64,000 bases of DNA. Source: SG8-40 sp963792855 (GTDB lineage: Bacteria; Pseudomonadota; Gammaproteobacteria; Burkholderiales; Eutrophovitaceae). Below, in pieces: positions 1 through 8,119 of this stretch. The notes under the pieces are model-generated. The model made no database searches, had not been told where the DNA came from, and saw only the letters and a list, made by a program, of their open reading frames with translations. The stretch covers positions 248,001-312,000 of the forward strand of contig CAWBXZ010000001.1 in NCBI GenBank assembly GCA_963792855.1, given 5' to 3'. The position numbers and the translations under genes are program-made. Numbering within the stretch: the first letter of the stretch is position 1; each line of letters starts with the position of its first letter.

Positions 1-1
1 G

Positions 2-55
2 GAAAAGCAGATTGCCGCGCTGTTTCTGCCGCCGGCCGCAAAACCTGATGCGTAA
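2..55 (+). CDS. C-terminal end of an unidentified upstream gene
   Basis: The first bases read as an open frame that ends at TAA (53-55) with a tail ...FLPPAAKPDA. Only 17 codons are visible, so no family can be assigned. It lies 35 bases before the SirB1-like gene on the same strand, so the two could share a transcript. The call rests only on frame openness and plausible composition. Confidence 0.35.
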   Translation, partial: EKQIAALFLPPAAKPDA

Positions 56-90
56 AACGGGAGCAGGACGATGCTGACACGGAATGTGGC

Positions 91-930
91 GTGACCGGTG
101 AGCTGACCGAACGGCTCACCGGCATCATCAGTGGAGCAGAGGGCGAAATCCCTTTGACCGAGGCGGCGCTGCTCGTTGCGTCGCACCGCCATCCCGATCT
201 GGACGTGCGGCATTATCTGGACGTCATCAATGGTTTTGGACAGAGTGTGTCGGCGCGAATCGCGACCGACTCCGGGCCTGCGGAGAAGGTCGCGGCGCTG
301 AACCACTACCTGTTCGATGAGTTGGGCTTTGCGCCGAATGCACAGGACTATTACGACCCGCGCAACAGTCTGCTCAACGAGGTAATGGAGCGACGCACGG
401 GTATTCCCATCACGCTCTCGCTGATCTACATGGCGGTGGGCAGCCAGCTCGGTCTCGCGCTCAAAGGTGTGTGCTATCCGGGACATTTTCTGGTCAAGTG
501 CCGGATTCCGGAGGGCATGATCGTGCTCGATCCGTTTTTCAGGGGACAGTCTCTCGCAATGACGGATTTACAGCGCATGTTGCGCGAAACCCGGGGAGGG
601 GAGGTGTCCCGCGCGATTGTCGCCGGCTTGCTCGTCGCGGCAAGCAAGCGCCAGATCCTCCTCAGAATGTTGCGCAATCTCAAAGGCATCTATCTTCACA
701 ATCGCGAGTTGGACAACGCGTTGACGATCATGAACTGGATCGTTGCAGCCGATCCCGGACAAGGTGCGGAAGTGCGCGATCGCGGCATGGTGTTTCAGGA
801 GCTGGAATGCTTTCGTGCCGCCGCGGCGGACTTCGAGCGCTATCTTGAGCTCGCACCCGGTTGCGATGACGGTGACGTGATTCGTCAACGCCTGCTGCAA
901 CTTCGGCGCAGCGTTTCGCTGCTCAACTAG
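91..930 (+). CDS. SirB1 family protein (transglutaminase-like core plus TPR-like tail)
   Basis: A 279-residue protein with a GTG start. The N-terminal two thirds match the SirB1/transglutaminase-like fold: the conserved stretch around residues 85-115 (YYDPRNSLLNEV, RRTGIPITLSLIY) and the block GVCYPGHFLVK near 125-135, where family members carry the Cys and His of a papain-like dyad. The last 80 residues are helical and resemble two tetratricopeptide units (LDNALTIMNWI, FRAAAADFERYLEL). The molecular role of this family is not settled, and I infer none. It converges on mlaA, separated by a hairpin. The start was chosen because the only nearby ATG (71) is in another frame. Confidence 0.85.
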   Translation: MTGELTERLTGIISGAEGEIPLTEAALLVASHRHPDLDVRHYLDVINGFGQSVSARIATDSGPAEKVAALNHYLFDELGFAPNAQDYYDPRNSLLNEVMERRTGIPITLSLIYMAVGSQLGLALKGVCYPGHFLVKCRIPEGMIVLDPFFRGQSLAMTDLQRMLRETRGGEVSRAIVAGLLVAASKRQILLRMLRNLKGIYLHNRELDNALTIMNWIVAADPGQGAEVRDRGMVFQELECFRAAAADFERYLELAPGCDDGDVIRQRLLQLRRSVSLLN

Positions 931-962
931 GGCCTGTTAACAAATATGCGTTTAACAGACCC
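930..962. terminator. Inverted repeat between convergent genes, possible bidirectional terminator
   Basis: GGGCCTGTTAAC (930-941) and GTTTAACAGACCC (950-962) are nearly perfect inverted repeats around an 8-base loop. No T-run follows on either strand, so intrinsic termination would be weak. It begins at the stop codon of the SirB1-like gene and lies between convergent genes. It could equally be a REP-like element. Confidence 0.4.
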
Positions 963-1037
963 AGGCAGGACATGGATCGGCCGCTGTCAAATCGCGGCGG
1001 CGAGCGCTCGCAGCTTGTGGATTTCCGCAAACAGGCT

Positions 1038-1820
1038 CTACGGTGTGGAGTCGTACTCTTCCATCAACGGGTCGTCACCGAACTCCTCTTCTTCCAGCTC
1101 CAGCAACGTTTTTGGCCGGTCGCCTTGCCCGTCGTCCTGCAATGGTTCGATTGCGCCGTCGCGCACCAGATATTCGCGGCGCTGCAGGTAGGTATCGCGC
1201 AGGAAACTGTACTGGTCCAGCGCGGCTTCCTGCAGGAACGACTCCGCGCCGAGAAGGTTGGCACGCGTGTCGACTACATACAGAGCGAGCAGGCCCCAGC
1301 GAACGCCATCGTCGCCGATCGTGTCATAGACCGGGCTGACGTAGATGTCTACCGGTAATGCAAGGCCGTCACGCACGTTGCTGGGACCGAAGAACGGCAG
1401 CACCAGATAAGGTCCACTGCCAAAGCCCCAGTAACCGAGCGTCTGGCCGAAATCCTCGTCGTTGTAGGGAATGCGCGCATAGGTGGCTACGTCAATCAAG
1501 CCGCCCAACCCGAACAGCAGATTGGTGCTGAATCGCATGATATCCACCGGCACCTTCTCGAACTTGAACTGCAGCGCGTCGTTCAGTGTTGTTACTATCA
1601 TGCCGAGGTTGCGAAAGAAATTACTGACCCCGGTGCGTGCGGGTGCCGGCAGGATGTTTGTGTAACCTTTTGCGATTGGTTTGAGATAGGCCGTGTCAAC
1701 GGCGTTGTTGAACGCATAAATCTTGCGGTTCATCGGCTCGAACGGGTCTTGTTTGTTTGGACCGGTGGCGCAGCCGGAAACCAGCACGCTCAGGCACAAC
1801 AGTATGAAAGGTCGAGTCAT
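1038..1820 (-). CDS. mlaA: MlaA family outer-membrane lipoprotein (VacJ)
   Basis: A 260-residue lipoprotein. The N-terminus has a signal peptide ending in lipobox VSGC, with Cys17 as the predicted lipidated residue. The mature protein opens with the family signature DPFEPMNRKIYAFNN and continues through FFRNLG, RFSTNLLFGLGGLID, EDFGQTLGYWGFGSGPYL and LPFFGPSNVRD. MlaA sits with a porin in the outer membrane and removes surface-exposed phospholipids in the Mla asymmetry pathway. Here it stands alone; no mlaBCDEF genes are nearby. The acidic C-terminal tail (LELEEEEFGDDP) is an extension typical of many family members. Length fits the family. Confidence 0.93.
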   Translation of the reverse strand: MTRPFILLCLSVLVSGCATGPNKQDPFEPMNRKIYAFNNAVDTAYLKPIAKGYTNILPAPARTGVSNFFRNLGMIVTTLNDALQFKFEKVPVDIMRFSTNLLFGLGGLIDVATYARIPYNDEDFGQTLGYWGFGSGPYLVLPFFGPSNVRDGLALPVDIYVSPVYDTIGDDGVRWGLLALYVVDTRANLLGAESFLQEAALDQYSFLRDTYLQRREYLVRDGAIEPLQDDGQGDRPKTLLELEEEEFGDDPLMEEYDSTP

Positions 1821-2277
1821 CGAGCCCGTAAGGGAGAGAATGCTTGCAATCGATTATAGCGTCAGAATGTCCGGCAACTTCGCCCGCGGTAATGAGCGTT
1901 GCATTGGCGGCGAAGCTTCGTCACCATTATGCCGTGCGGCGAACCGCGATTCGTCGGGAATGTCAACCGTGGCCACATGCCTGGAGACTGTCGAACGGCG
2001 AAACAGGCAAAACGATCCGGCAATGGTAATCACGTTAAGGAATCCGCTGACTTGCGCAGTGCAAGGCGCGGCGCAAGGAATGTGCCATTCTGACATCAGC
2101 GCCGGCAGTGAGGTTTCCAGTCGTGGAATGCGACAGAAAGGCTGGTTGAATGGCCGCTCGCAAAAAGCGGGCATCGGATCGGGGAAGTGACAGGGGTGGA
2201 CCGGTTTGGCGGACGATGCCGCTCGACGCAGCACCGGAATTCGTATCAACATAATTCGTATCGAATGGAGGTCTGAG
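1821..2277. other. Intergenic region between divergent mlaA and gabD
   Basis: This 457-base stretch separates the divergent mlaA and gabD starts and must hold both promoters. Short open frames exist on both strands, but none has a recognisable product or a good ribosome-binding site. No clear sigma-70 pair stood out. The only distinct structure is the direct repeat at 2238-2262. Confidence 0.5.
2238..2262 (+). repeat. Direct repeat AATTCGTATC just upstream of gabD
   Basis: AATTCGTATC occurs at 2238-2247 and again at 2253-2262, a 15-base period, ending 5 bases before the GGAGGT ribosome-binding site of gabD. The position suggests a regulator site or an mRNA element, but no known operator is matched. 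Confidence 0.4.
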
Positions 2278-3759
2278 ATGAACGCACCAAAAGACGCCGG
2301 TTTTCCGGCCCAACTGAAGGATCAGTCGTTGTTTCGCCAGCAGTGCTACGTCAACGGCGATTGGTGCGACGCCGATTCGAAGGCGACCGTTAACGTGACC
2401 AATCCCGCGGACGGCGGGATGGTCGGCACCATACCGAGGATGGGGCAGGCGGAGACAAGGCGCGCCATCGATGCGGCGCAAGCGGCGTTGCCGGCGTGGC
2501 GTTCGAAGCTGCCGAAGGAGCGCGCCGCAATTCTTCGCAAGTGGTTTGAGCTGATGATGGCCAATCAGGACGACCTCGGGTTGATCATGACCACCGAGCA
2601 AGGCAAGCCATTAGCCGAGGCCAGAGGCGAGATTGCTTACGCGGCGTCGTTCATCGAATGGTTTGCGGAAGAGGCCAAGCGCGTCTACGGCGATGTGATT
2701 CCCCAGCACCAGGCCGACAAGCGACTGGTCGTGATCAAGCAGCCGGTTGGCGTGTGCGGCTTGATCACGCCATGGAATTTCCCGGCGGCGATGATCACGC
2801 GCAAGGCGGCGCCGGCGCTTGCGGCAGGATGCACCGTGGTCATCAAACCGGCGACACAGACGCCTTACTCGGCGTTCGCGCTGGTTGAGCTGGCCGAGCG
2901 GGCAGGCGTTCCCAAAGGCGTGATGAATATCGTTACGGGAAGTGCATCGGAGATCGGCGCCGAACTCACTTCAAACAGGACGGTGCGCAAGATCAGCTTC
3001 ACCGGTTCGACCGAGATCGGCTCGCTGCTGATGAAACAAAGCGCCGAAACGATCAAGAAGATCTCGCTCGAACTTGGCGGCAATGCGCCGTTTCTGGTGT
3101 TTGACGATGCCGACCTCGACGCTGCGGTCGAAGGCGCGATGGCGTCCAAGTACCGCAATGCGGGGCAGACCTGTGTTTGCGCCAATCGCATCCTTGTGCA
3201 GGATGGTGTTTATGACGCATTCGCAAAGAAGCTATCCGCCAAAGTTGCGGCGCTGACGGTTGGACGCGGTACTGATGAGGGTGTGGTCATCGGCCCCTTG
3301 ATCGATGAGAACGCCGTCAACAAGGTAAAGGAACACATAGACGATGCGGTGGCGAAAGGCGCGAAGGTCGTAGTCGGCGGAAAACCTCACAAACTTGGCG
3401 GTCTGTTTTTCGAGCCAACGGTTCTGACCAATGTCGATACGACGATGAAGGTGACCCGCGAGGAGACGTTCGGGCCGGTCGCGCCCCTGTTTCGCTTCAA
3501 GACCGAAGACGAGGCAATCGCCATGGCCAACGACACCGAATTCGGGCTGGCAGCGTACTTCTACGCGCGCGACATGGGACGCGTGTGGCGCGTCGGGGAG
3601 GGAATCGAATCGGGCATGGTGGGAATCAACACCGGAATCATCTCCAATGAAGTGGCGCCGTTCGGCGGCGTCAAGCAATCGGGTATCGGCCGCGAAGGCT
3701 CCAGATACGGTATCGATGAGTATCTCGAGATCAAGTACCTGTGCATTGGTGGTGTGTAG
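2278..3759 (+). CDS. gabD: NAD(P)-dependent succinate-semialdehyde dehydrogenase family
   Basis: A 493-residue aldehyde dehydrogenase of the GabD group, which oxidises succinate semialdehyde to succinate in GABA breakdown. Visible family landmarks are VCGLITPWNFP (cofactor and active-site Asn), GCTVVIKPA (cofactor Lys), SFTGSTEIG (Rossmann glycines), the general-base Glu in LELGGNAPF, the catalytic Cys in NAGQTCVCANR and EETFGPVAP. The ATG at 2278 follows GGAGGT (2267-2272) at good spacing; the frame extends upstream to 2206 but without a better start. The exact aldehyde cannot be proven from sequence. The acyl-CoA dehydrogenase gene follows on the same strand. Confidence 0.85.
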   Translation: MNAPKDAGFPAQLKDQSLFRQQCYVNGDWCDADSKATVNVTNPADGGMVGTIPRMGQAETRRAIDAAQAALPAWRSKLPKERAAILRKWFELMMANQDDLGLIMTTEQGKPLAEARGEIAYAASFIEWFAEEAKRVYGDVIPQHQADKRLVVIKQPVGVCGLITPWNFPAAMITRKAAPALAAGCTVVIKPATQTPYSAFALVELAERAGVPKGVMNIVTGSASEIGAELTSNRTVRKISFTGSTEIGSLLMKQSAETIKKISLELGGNAPFLVFDDADLDAAVEGAMASKYRNAGQTCVCANRILVQDGVYDAFAKKLSAKVAALTVGRGTDEGVVIGPLIDENAVNKVKEHIDDAVAKGAKVVVGGKPHKLGGLFFEPTVLTNVDTTMKVTREETFGPVAPLFRFKTEDEAIAMANDTEFGLAAYFYARDMGRVWRVGEGIESGMVGINTGIISNEVAPFGGVKQSGIGREGSRYGIDEYLEIKYLCIGGV

Positions 3760-3888
3760 CCGTGCCGGCAATTCTTTCCGGCGACGGCGCGGTGCACTGG
3801 CGAACCGAAGCGATTGCGAAAGGCGCGTTGCCCGGTCGAAGCGTCACGCAGACCTTGCGTAGATTGTCCCGTGCGCGAAGTGGCGGGG

Positions 3889-5589
3889 ATGCCCTTTAAT
3901 CAGCCCCCGCCCCGGCTGGGCAACCAGTATGGTGGCGACCGCGTGCTACGCGGCTATCTGCGCCGCGTACTGCCCGGCGACATTCTGGCGGCGATCGAGC
4001 CGGAACTCGATGACATGGGGCGGCTGGCCGGGGACGAGTTGTATGTCTCGCAGCTTGCCGACCGGCTCAACGAACCGCGTCATACGCCCTGGGACGCCTG
4101 GGGCAACCGCATTGATTTGATCGAGCTGACGCCGTTGTGGCAACGCGCGCAAGCGCTGGCGGCGGAACGCGGGCTGGTGGCCGCCGCCTACGAACGTACC
4201 CACGGGCGATTTTCGCGTATTCACCAGTTTGCCCTCGTCTACCTCTTTACCGCGTCCACCGACGTTTACAGTTGCCCGCTGGCGATGACCGATGGTGCAG
4301 CGAAGGTGCTATCAGTCAGCGGCAACGACGCGCTTGCCAAACTCGCGTTGCCGCGCCTGACTGATCGCAATCCCGAAACCGCCTGGACCAGCGGGCAGTG
4401 GATGACGGAGTCAACCGGCGGCTCAGACGTCGGGGTTTCCGAAACGATCGCAAAGGCGGCCAAGGGCGGTCATGGCGATGGCGGCGCACGCAACGGGAAA
4501 TGGCGCCTGTACGGGCGCAAGTGGTTCACGTCGGCGGTCGGCTCGCAGATGGCCTTGACCCTGGCTCGCCCGGAAGGCAATCCCCCGGGCGGCAAGGGCC
4601 TTGCGCTGTTTTACCTCGAGACGCATGGCGCTGACGGCAGCCTGAACAACATCGTCGTGCACCGGCTGAAGGACAAACTCGGCACGCGCAAGGTACCCAC
4701 CGCGGAGCTGACACTCGATGGCACGGTTGCGCAGCCGGTCGTTGGCCTCGACAACGGCGTGCGAAACATCGCACCGATGCTCAACGTGACCCGAACCTGG
4801 AATTCCGTCAGTGCGGTTGCCTACATGCGGCGTGGGCTCGCCCTGGCTGCCGATTATGCGGCGCGACGCGTCGCCTTTGGCGCGCCGCTGTCCGAAAAGC
4901 CCTTGCACGTCGCGACGCTGGCCGGATTGCAGGCGGAATACGAGGCGGGCTTTCATCTGACGTTTGCCGTCGTTGAACTGTTGGGCCGTGAGGAATCCGG
5001 TGAAATCGACGCCGCGCAACGCAATCTGCTCCGCTTGCTCACACCGGTGGCCAAACTCGTAACGGGCAAGCAGTCGGTGGCCGTGCTGTCCGAAGTCATC
5101 GAATCGTTTGGCGGTGCAGGTTACGTGGAAGACACCGGCATCCCCCGGCTGCTCAGGGACGCCCAGGTATTTCCCATCTGGGAGGGCACGACCAATGTCC
5201 TGTCGCTCGACGTGCTCAGGGTGCTGGCGGGTGAGGGCGTGTTCGAGGCACTCGAGGTGGAGTCGGCCACGATAATGTCCAGCCTGCGGGAAGGCGATCT
5301 TCTGCAATGCGCGCGGCAGGCCCAGGATGCGCTGTCGCACGCTGCGAGCTGGTTTTCGGAAGCGATCCATCCGGAGCGCGAGGCAGGTGCGCGCGCGCTG
5401 GCGATGACGATCGGTCGCGCTACCGCGTTGTTGCTGCTCGCCCGGCATGCGCAATGGCTGCTGGATCGCGAGGGCGATCGCCGGGGATGCTACGCGGCAG
5501 TCATCTTCTCCCGGCGCGGCATCGACCTGATCGACGACGACGCCGATCATCAACTCGCCAGCGGGCTGATGAAAAGCCCGCCCGACTGA
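3889..5589 (+). CDS. Acyl-CoA dehydrogenase, AidB-like
   Basis: A 566-residue FAD-dependent acyl-CoA dehydrogenase, longer than the roughly 380 residues of the classical enzymes, as in the AidB branch. The flavin-binding region reads WMTESTGGSDVG; RRVAFGAPLSEKPLH and IESFGGAGYVEDTGIPRLLRDAQVFPIWEGTTNVLSLDVLR mark the C-terminal domain, with Glu in WEGT. The C-terminus has an extra helical segment. AidB itself protects DNA from alkylation and is a poor dehydrogenase, so the substrate is open. The ATG at 3889 was preferred over the frame's earlier opening at 3814 because conserved sequence begins just after it (PRLGNQYGGDRVLRGYL). It follows gabD by about 130 bases. Confidence 0.85.
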   Translation: MPFNQPPPRLGNQYGGDRVLRGYLRRVLPGDILAAIEPELDDMGRLAGDELYVSQLADRLNEPRHTPWDAWGNRIDLIELTPLWQRAQALAAERGLVAAAYERTHGRFSRIHQFALVYLFTASTDVYSCPLAMTDGAAKVLSVSGNDALAKLALPRLTDRNPETAWTSGQWMTESTGGSDVGVSETIAKAAKGGHGDGGARNGKWRLYGRKWFTSAVGSQMALTLARPEGNPPGGKGLALFYLETHGADGSLNNIVVHRLKDKLGTRKVPTAELTLDGTVAQPVVGLDNGVRNIAPMLNVTRTWNSVSAVAYMRRGLALAADYAARRVAFGAPLSEKPLHVATLAGLQAEYEAGFHLTFAVVELLGREESGEIDAAQRNLLRLLTPVAKLVTGKQSVAVLSEVIESFGGAGYVEDTGIPRLLRDAQVFPIWEGTTNVLSLDVLRVLAGEGVFEALEVESATIMSSLREGDLLQCARQAQDALSHAASWFSEAIHPEREAGARALAMTIGRATALLLLARHAQWLLDREGDRRGCYAAVIFSRRGIDLIDDDADHQLASGLMKSPPD

Positions 5590-5630
5590 CAGCAACATCG
5601 GGGAAAATAACGGAAATATCGTAAAAAAAC

Positions 5631-5658
5631 TTGAATTTCCTGTGCGAGTCCGTATAGT
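5631..5658 (+). promoter_or_regulatory. Sigma-70 type promoter for speD-speE
   Basis: TTGAAT (5631-5636) and TATAGT (5653-5658) are separated by 16 bases, a good match to a housekeeping promoter. Transcription would start near 5665 and leave a leader of roughly 200 bases before the speD start codon. Confidence 0.55.
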
Positions 5659-5674
5659 TCGCCGTTCAAGTTTT

Positions 5675-5779
5675 TGGCCGGCAAGTGAGCACGTAGTCTC
5701 CGTCCGGTCGCTGGGTCGCTGAACGGGCAGGGAAGTGGTAGTCGCCCGCATCCGGGCAAGGTTGCCGGCCAGTTCAGCG
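5675..5779 (+). promoter_or_regulatory. Structured 5' leader of speD, pseudoknot-capable
   Basis: Within the predicted leader, bases 5675-5684 (TGGCCGGCAA) pair perfectly with 5762-5771. Bases 5717-5724 (CGCTGAAC) pair perfectly with 5772-5779 (GTTCAGCG). The second helix crosses the first and abuts it at 5771/5772, so both can form a coaxially stacked pseudoknot. Inside, GCCCG (5744-5748) pairs with CGGGC (5753-5757) over a 4-base loop. Another hairpin, GCGTC-CTC-GACGC, lies at 5801-5813. I do not recognise a known riboswitch class. Control of polyamine or S-adenosylmethionine supply would be a logical role, but that is inference. Confidence 0.45.
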
Positions 5780-5862
5780 GGAATCGATTGGTTTGGGTAC
5801 GCGTCCTCGACGCAACGCTGGAGTCCGCAAATGGGCTTCGCCTTACGAGGGGGGTAAATGAG

Positions 5863-6373
5863 ATGCGTAATCTCAAGCTGAAGCAGGTTCTTCCGGTCGA
5901 TACGGAGACAGAAAAGCTTCAGAAGTTTTCACAGGCCGACAGAGGCCTTCACAGCGTATCGGGCTCCGCGGGGATCGATGCGCCTGCCGCAACACTGCTA
6001 CACAGCGTCAAGGAAACGCCTGGACTCCACGTCATGGGCGATCTTTACGATGTCGGCTGTGCGGACAAGTTTCATGATCGACGCCGATGTGCTTCGAGCC
6101 CATTGCCTGGCGCTCGTCGAGAAAGCTGGCCTTACCAGCGTCGGAGACTTCTTTCACCAGTTTGACGGTGCCGGCGGTGTGACGGGCATGGTGGTTCTCG
6201 CCGAATCCCACATGTCGATCCATACCTGGCCGGAAAAAAATTACGTCACCGTCGATGTCTATGTCTGCAGCTATTCGCAGGACAACCGGCCGCGTGCGCG
6301 CCAGCTTTACCAGTCACTGCTGGAAACCTTTCAGCCACAGCGCGAAAATTCGCACTCGGTAGAACGTTTGTAG
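5863..6373 (+). CDS. speD: S-adenosylmethionine decarboxylase proenzyme, with a +1 frameshift
   Basis: AdoMet decarboxylase makes the aminopropyl donor for spermidine. The N-terminal part (ATG 5863, after a GAGGGGGG ribosome-binding site) includes GLHVMGDLYDVGCADKF; the rest, FMIDADVLRAHC...GGVTGMVVLAESHMSIHTWPE, is in the next frame. The break is at 6067-6076 (AAG TTT C ATG ATC): one extra base, or a ribosomal slip from UUU to UUC. Across the shift the protein has 169 residues. The self-processing site Glu-Ser lies in LAESH, giving the pyruvoyl Ser; His in SIHTWPE is also present. About 50 residues precede the core, an N-terminal extension. The stop overlaps the GTG of speE by one base, so the pair is co-translated. 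Confidence 0.85.
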
Positions 6374-7347
6374 TGAAGAGCGATCCGGTGTCGAAAGGCA
6401 AGGACGACCTCTATCTACTCGAGCATCTGAACGACGGGTTTGGTTTCTGGGTACGCGCCAGGCGGCAACTGGCGCATGTCAAGTCCCCATTCCAGGACAT
6501 CGAGGTGCTCGACACGGTCAGCTTTGGGCGCACCCTGCGCATCGACGACTATTTCATGACCTCGGACAAGGACGAGTTCTTCTATCACGAGAACATGATC
6601 CATCCGGCAGCGATCACGCACGGGGCACCGCAGCGCGCACTGATTATCGGTGGCGGCGACGGCGGCGCTGCAGAGGAATATCTGAAATATCCGTCGATGA
6701 AGGAAGTCATCATGGCCGAGATTGATGGCGCCGTTGTCGATTTCTGCAAGGAACACCTGCCGGAGGTGCATCGTGGCGCATTCGATGACGAGCGCCTGAA
6801 GGTCCTGATTACCGACGGCAAGGCGTATGTGGAGGGGTGCCAGGATCCATTCGATCTGATGATGCTCGATCTGACCGATCCTTTCGGCCCTGCCGAAGCC
6901 TTGTATCGCGTTGAGTTTTTGCGCGAGTGCCGTCGTATTCTCGGGCCCAGGGGCGTGATGTCGATGCATTTGGGTTCGCCGATTGCGCGGCCCAACGTTT
7001 TTCACCGGGTCGTCAGTTCCTTGCGCAAGGTCTTCAAGCATGTGCGCCCCTACATGGTCTACGTCCCGTTGTACGGAACGGCGTGGGGCATGGCTGTGGC
7101 CTCGGATGAAACCGACCCCCTGACGCTGTCGAGCGAGCAGGTCGATCAGCGCATTGCCGAGCGGGGCATATCGCATCTGCAGTATTACAACGGCGACACG
7201 CACAGAGCGGTTTTCGCGTTGCCAAACTATGTGCGTGAGATTCTCGCCAGGCCCGCCAGGCCAATCAGCGCGGACGACCCGATGGACGAACCCGGCCTTG
7301 ATCCGGCGAACCAGATTCCGCTGAAAGTCGTCTACGCCGGAAACTAG
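6373..7347 (+). CDS. speE: Spermidine synthase
   Basis: A 324-residue aminopropyltransferase that joins decarboxylated AdoMet and putrescine to give spermidine in the cytoplasm. Landmarks are DEFFYHENMIHPA, the nucleotide-binding loop IIGGGDGG, the acidic residues after it (MAEID), and DLTDPFGPAEALY, where the family's catalytic Asp and substrate-binding Asp lie. The start is GTG, overlapping the speD stop. The C-terminal tail of about 30 residues (DDPMDEPGLDPANQ...) is longer than in E. coli SpeE. The exact polyamine made could differ. Confidence 0.9.
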   Translation: MKSDPVSKGKDDLYLLEHLNDGFGFWVRARRQLAHVKSPFQDIEVLDTVSFGRTLRIDDYFMTSDKDEFFYHENMIHPAAITHGAPQRALIIGGGDGGAAEEYLKYPSMKEVIMAEIDGAVVDFCKEHLPEVHRGAFDDERLKVLITDGKAYVEGCQDPFDLMMLDLTDPFGPAEALYRVEFLRECRRILGPRGVMSMHLGSPIARPNVFHRVVSSLRKVFKHVRPYMVYVPLYGTAWGMAVASDETDPLTLSSEQVDQRIAERGISHLQYYNGDTHRAVFALPNYVREILARPARPISADDPMDEPGLDPANQIPLKVVYAGN

Positions 7348-7378
7348 CCGGGCATCGCAGCGGTAGTGATGCGTTCAG

Positions 7379-7402
7379 AGCAGGTGCAAGCCTGCTTTTT
7401 TT
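7379..7402 (+). terminator. Intrinsic terminator of speD-speE
   Basis: AGCAGG-TGCAAG-CCTGCT (7379-7396) forms a 6-bp stem followed directly by seven T residues, 32 bases after the speE stop. The remaining 216 bases up to the ecotin stop hold no gene that I can support. Confidence 0.8.
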
Positions 7403-7618
7403 GTTTCCGGTGATGCATCTCGCCGGGATGCTTGGCGAAAAGCTGTTCGAGTCCCTTTCCGGCCCGGTATGAACGACGAGCTTGTCATCGGCATCGGGCT
7501 GCCGGATCGCTGCGCCGGATGGCGGCAACGCAACTGGCTGTGCCGAAGCCTCTTGTTGCATTCGAGTCGGCGCCCGCGCGCAGCGCGGATACTTCCCGCC
7601 ATCCGGCGACAAGGCGCC

Positions 7619-8119
7619 TCAGCGTGTGCCGGCTTCGATAAAAGTCTCGCTCGCCTGCCAGATGCGATAACGGACTTCGTACCCGTCTGGCGCGTAGACG
7701 ACGACCGGCAGGCGGCTGTTGTACCGGATCAGCAGCGGTGTGCCGGCTACGAACCGGTTGACCATCGGCGTGTTTTCGGGAGGCGCCATGCGTGTGCTGA
7801 TGGCGAGGTCGCTGCCGATGACCTCGTAGTAGGTGTAACCCCAGCCTTCGAGGTTTCGCGGTTCGATGCTGCTGCCAAGGCGATAGACGTTAACGCCGTC
7901 GGTGGGCATTACCTTGCCAGCGATGATTTCCACCTGGAAAGCGTCTTCCTCGCCGCGCTCCTTGTGCTCGAGGGCGATGACGAAACGCTGCATGCCTTCG
8001 CCTGGCAGTGGGAACGCCTTCAGGTCGGCGTCTCCCGAGCCGCGAGCGGTCGCGACGTGCATTAGGGCGCCAATAAGCAGCAAGGCTGCAAGGGCTGGTC
8101 TGAAGTTCCGGCGTATCAT
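7619..8119 (-). CDS. eco: Ecotin, periplasmic serine protease inhibitor
   Basis: A 166-residue precursor with signal peptide MIRRNFRPALAALLLIGALM... and a mature domain matching ecotin: FPLPGEGMQRFVI, NVYRLGSSIEPRNLEGWGYTYYEV, LLIRYNSRLPVVVYAPDGYEVRYR. Ecotin dimerises and blocks trypsin-fold proteases. The reactive loop reads STRMAP, so the P1 residue aligned with Met84 of E. coli ecotin is Arg, favouring trypsin-like targets. The two Cys that form the E. coli disulfide are absent. AAAGGAGCG stands 6 bases before ATG 8119, so it has its own start although the dgoA frame runs into it as sequenced. Its place behind dgoA is unusual. Confidence 0.85.
   Translation of the reverse strand: MIRRNFRPALAALLLIGALMHVATARGSGDADLKAFPLPGEGMQRFVIALEHKERGEEDAFQVEIIAGKVMPTDGVNVYRLGSSIEPRNLEGWGYTYYEVIGSDLAISTRMAPPENTPMVNRFVAGTPLLIRYNSRLPVVVYAPDGYEVRYRIWQASETFIEAGTR

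Noticed and set aside
4423..5751. 442-codon open frame on the minus strand opposite the AidB-like gene
   Set aside because: It is a GC-rich shadow: composition is Arg/His/Gln-rich with no domain, and the opposite strand encodes a full acyl-CoA dehydrogenase.
7440..7480. tRNA-like T-arm sequence (GTTCGAGTCC)
   Set aside because: No acceptor stem, D-arm or anticodon arm can be formed around it.
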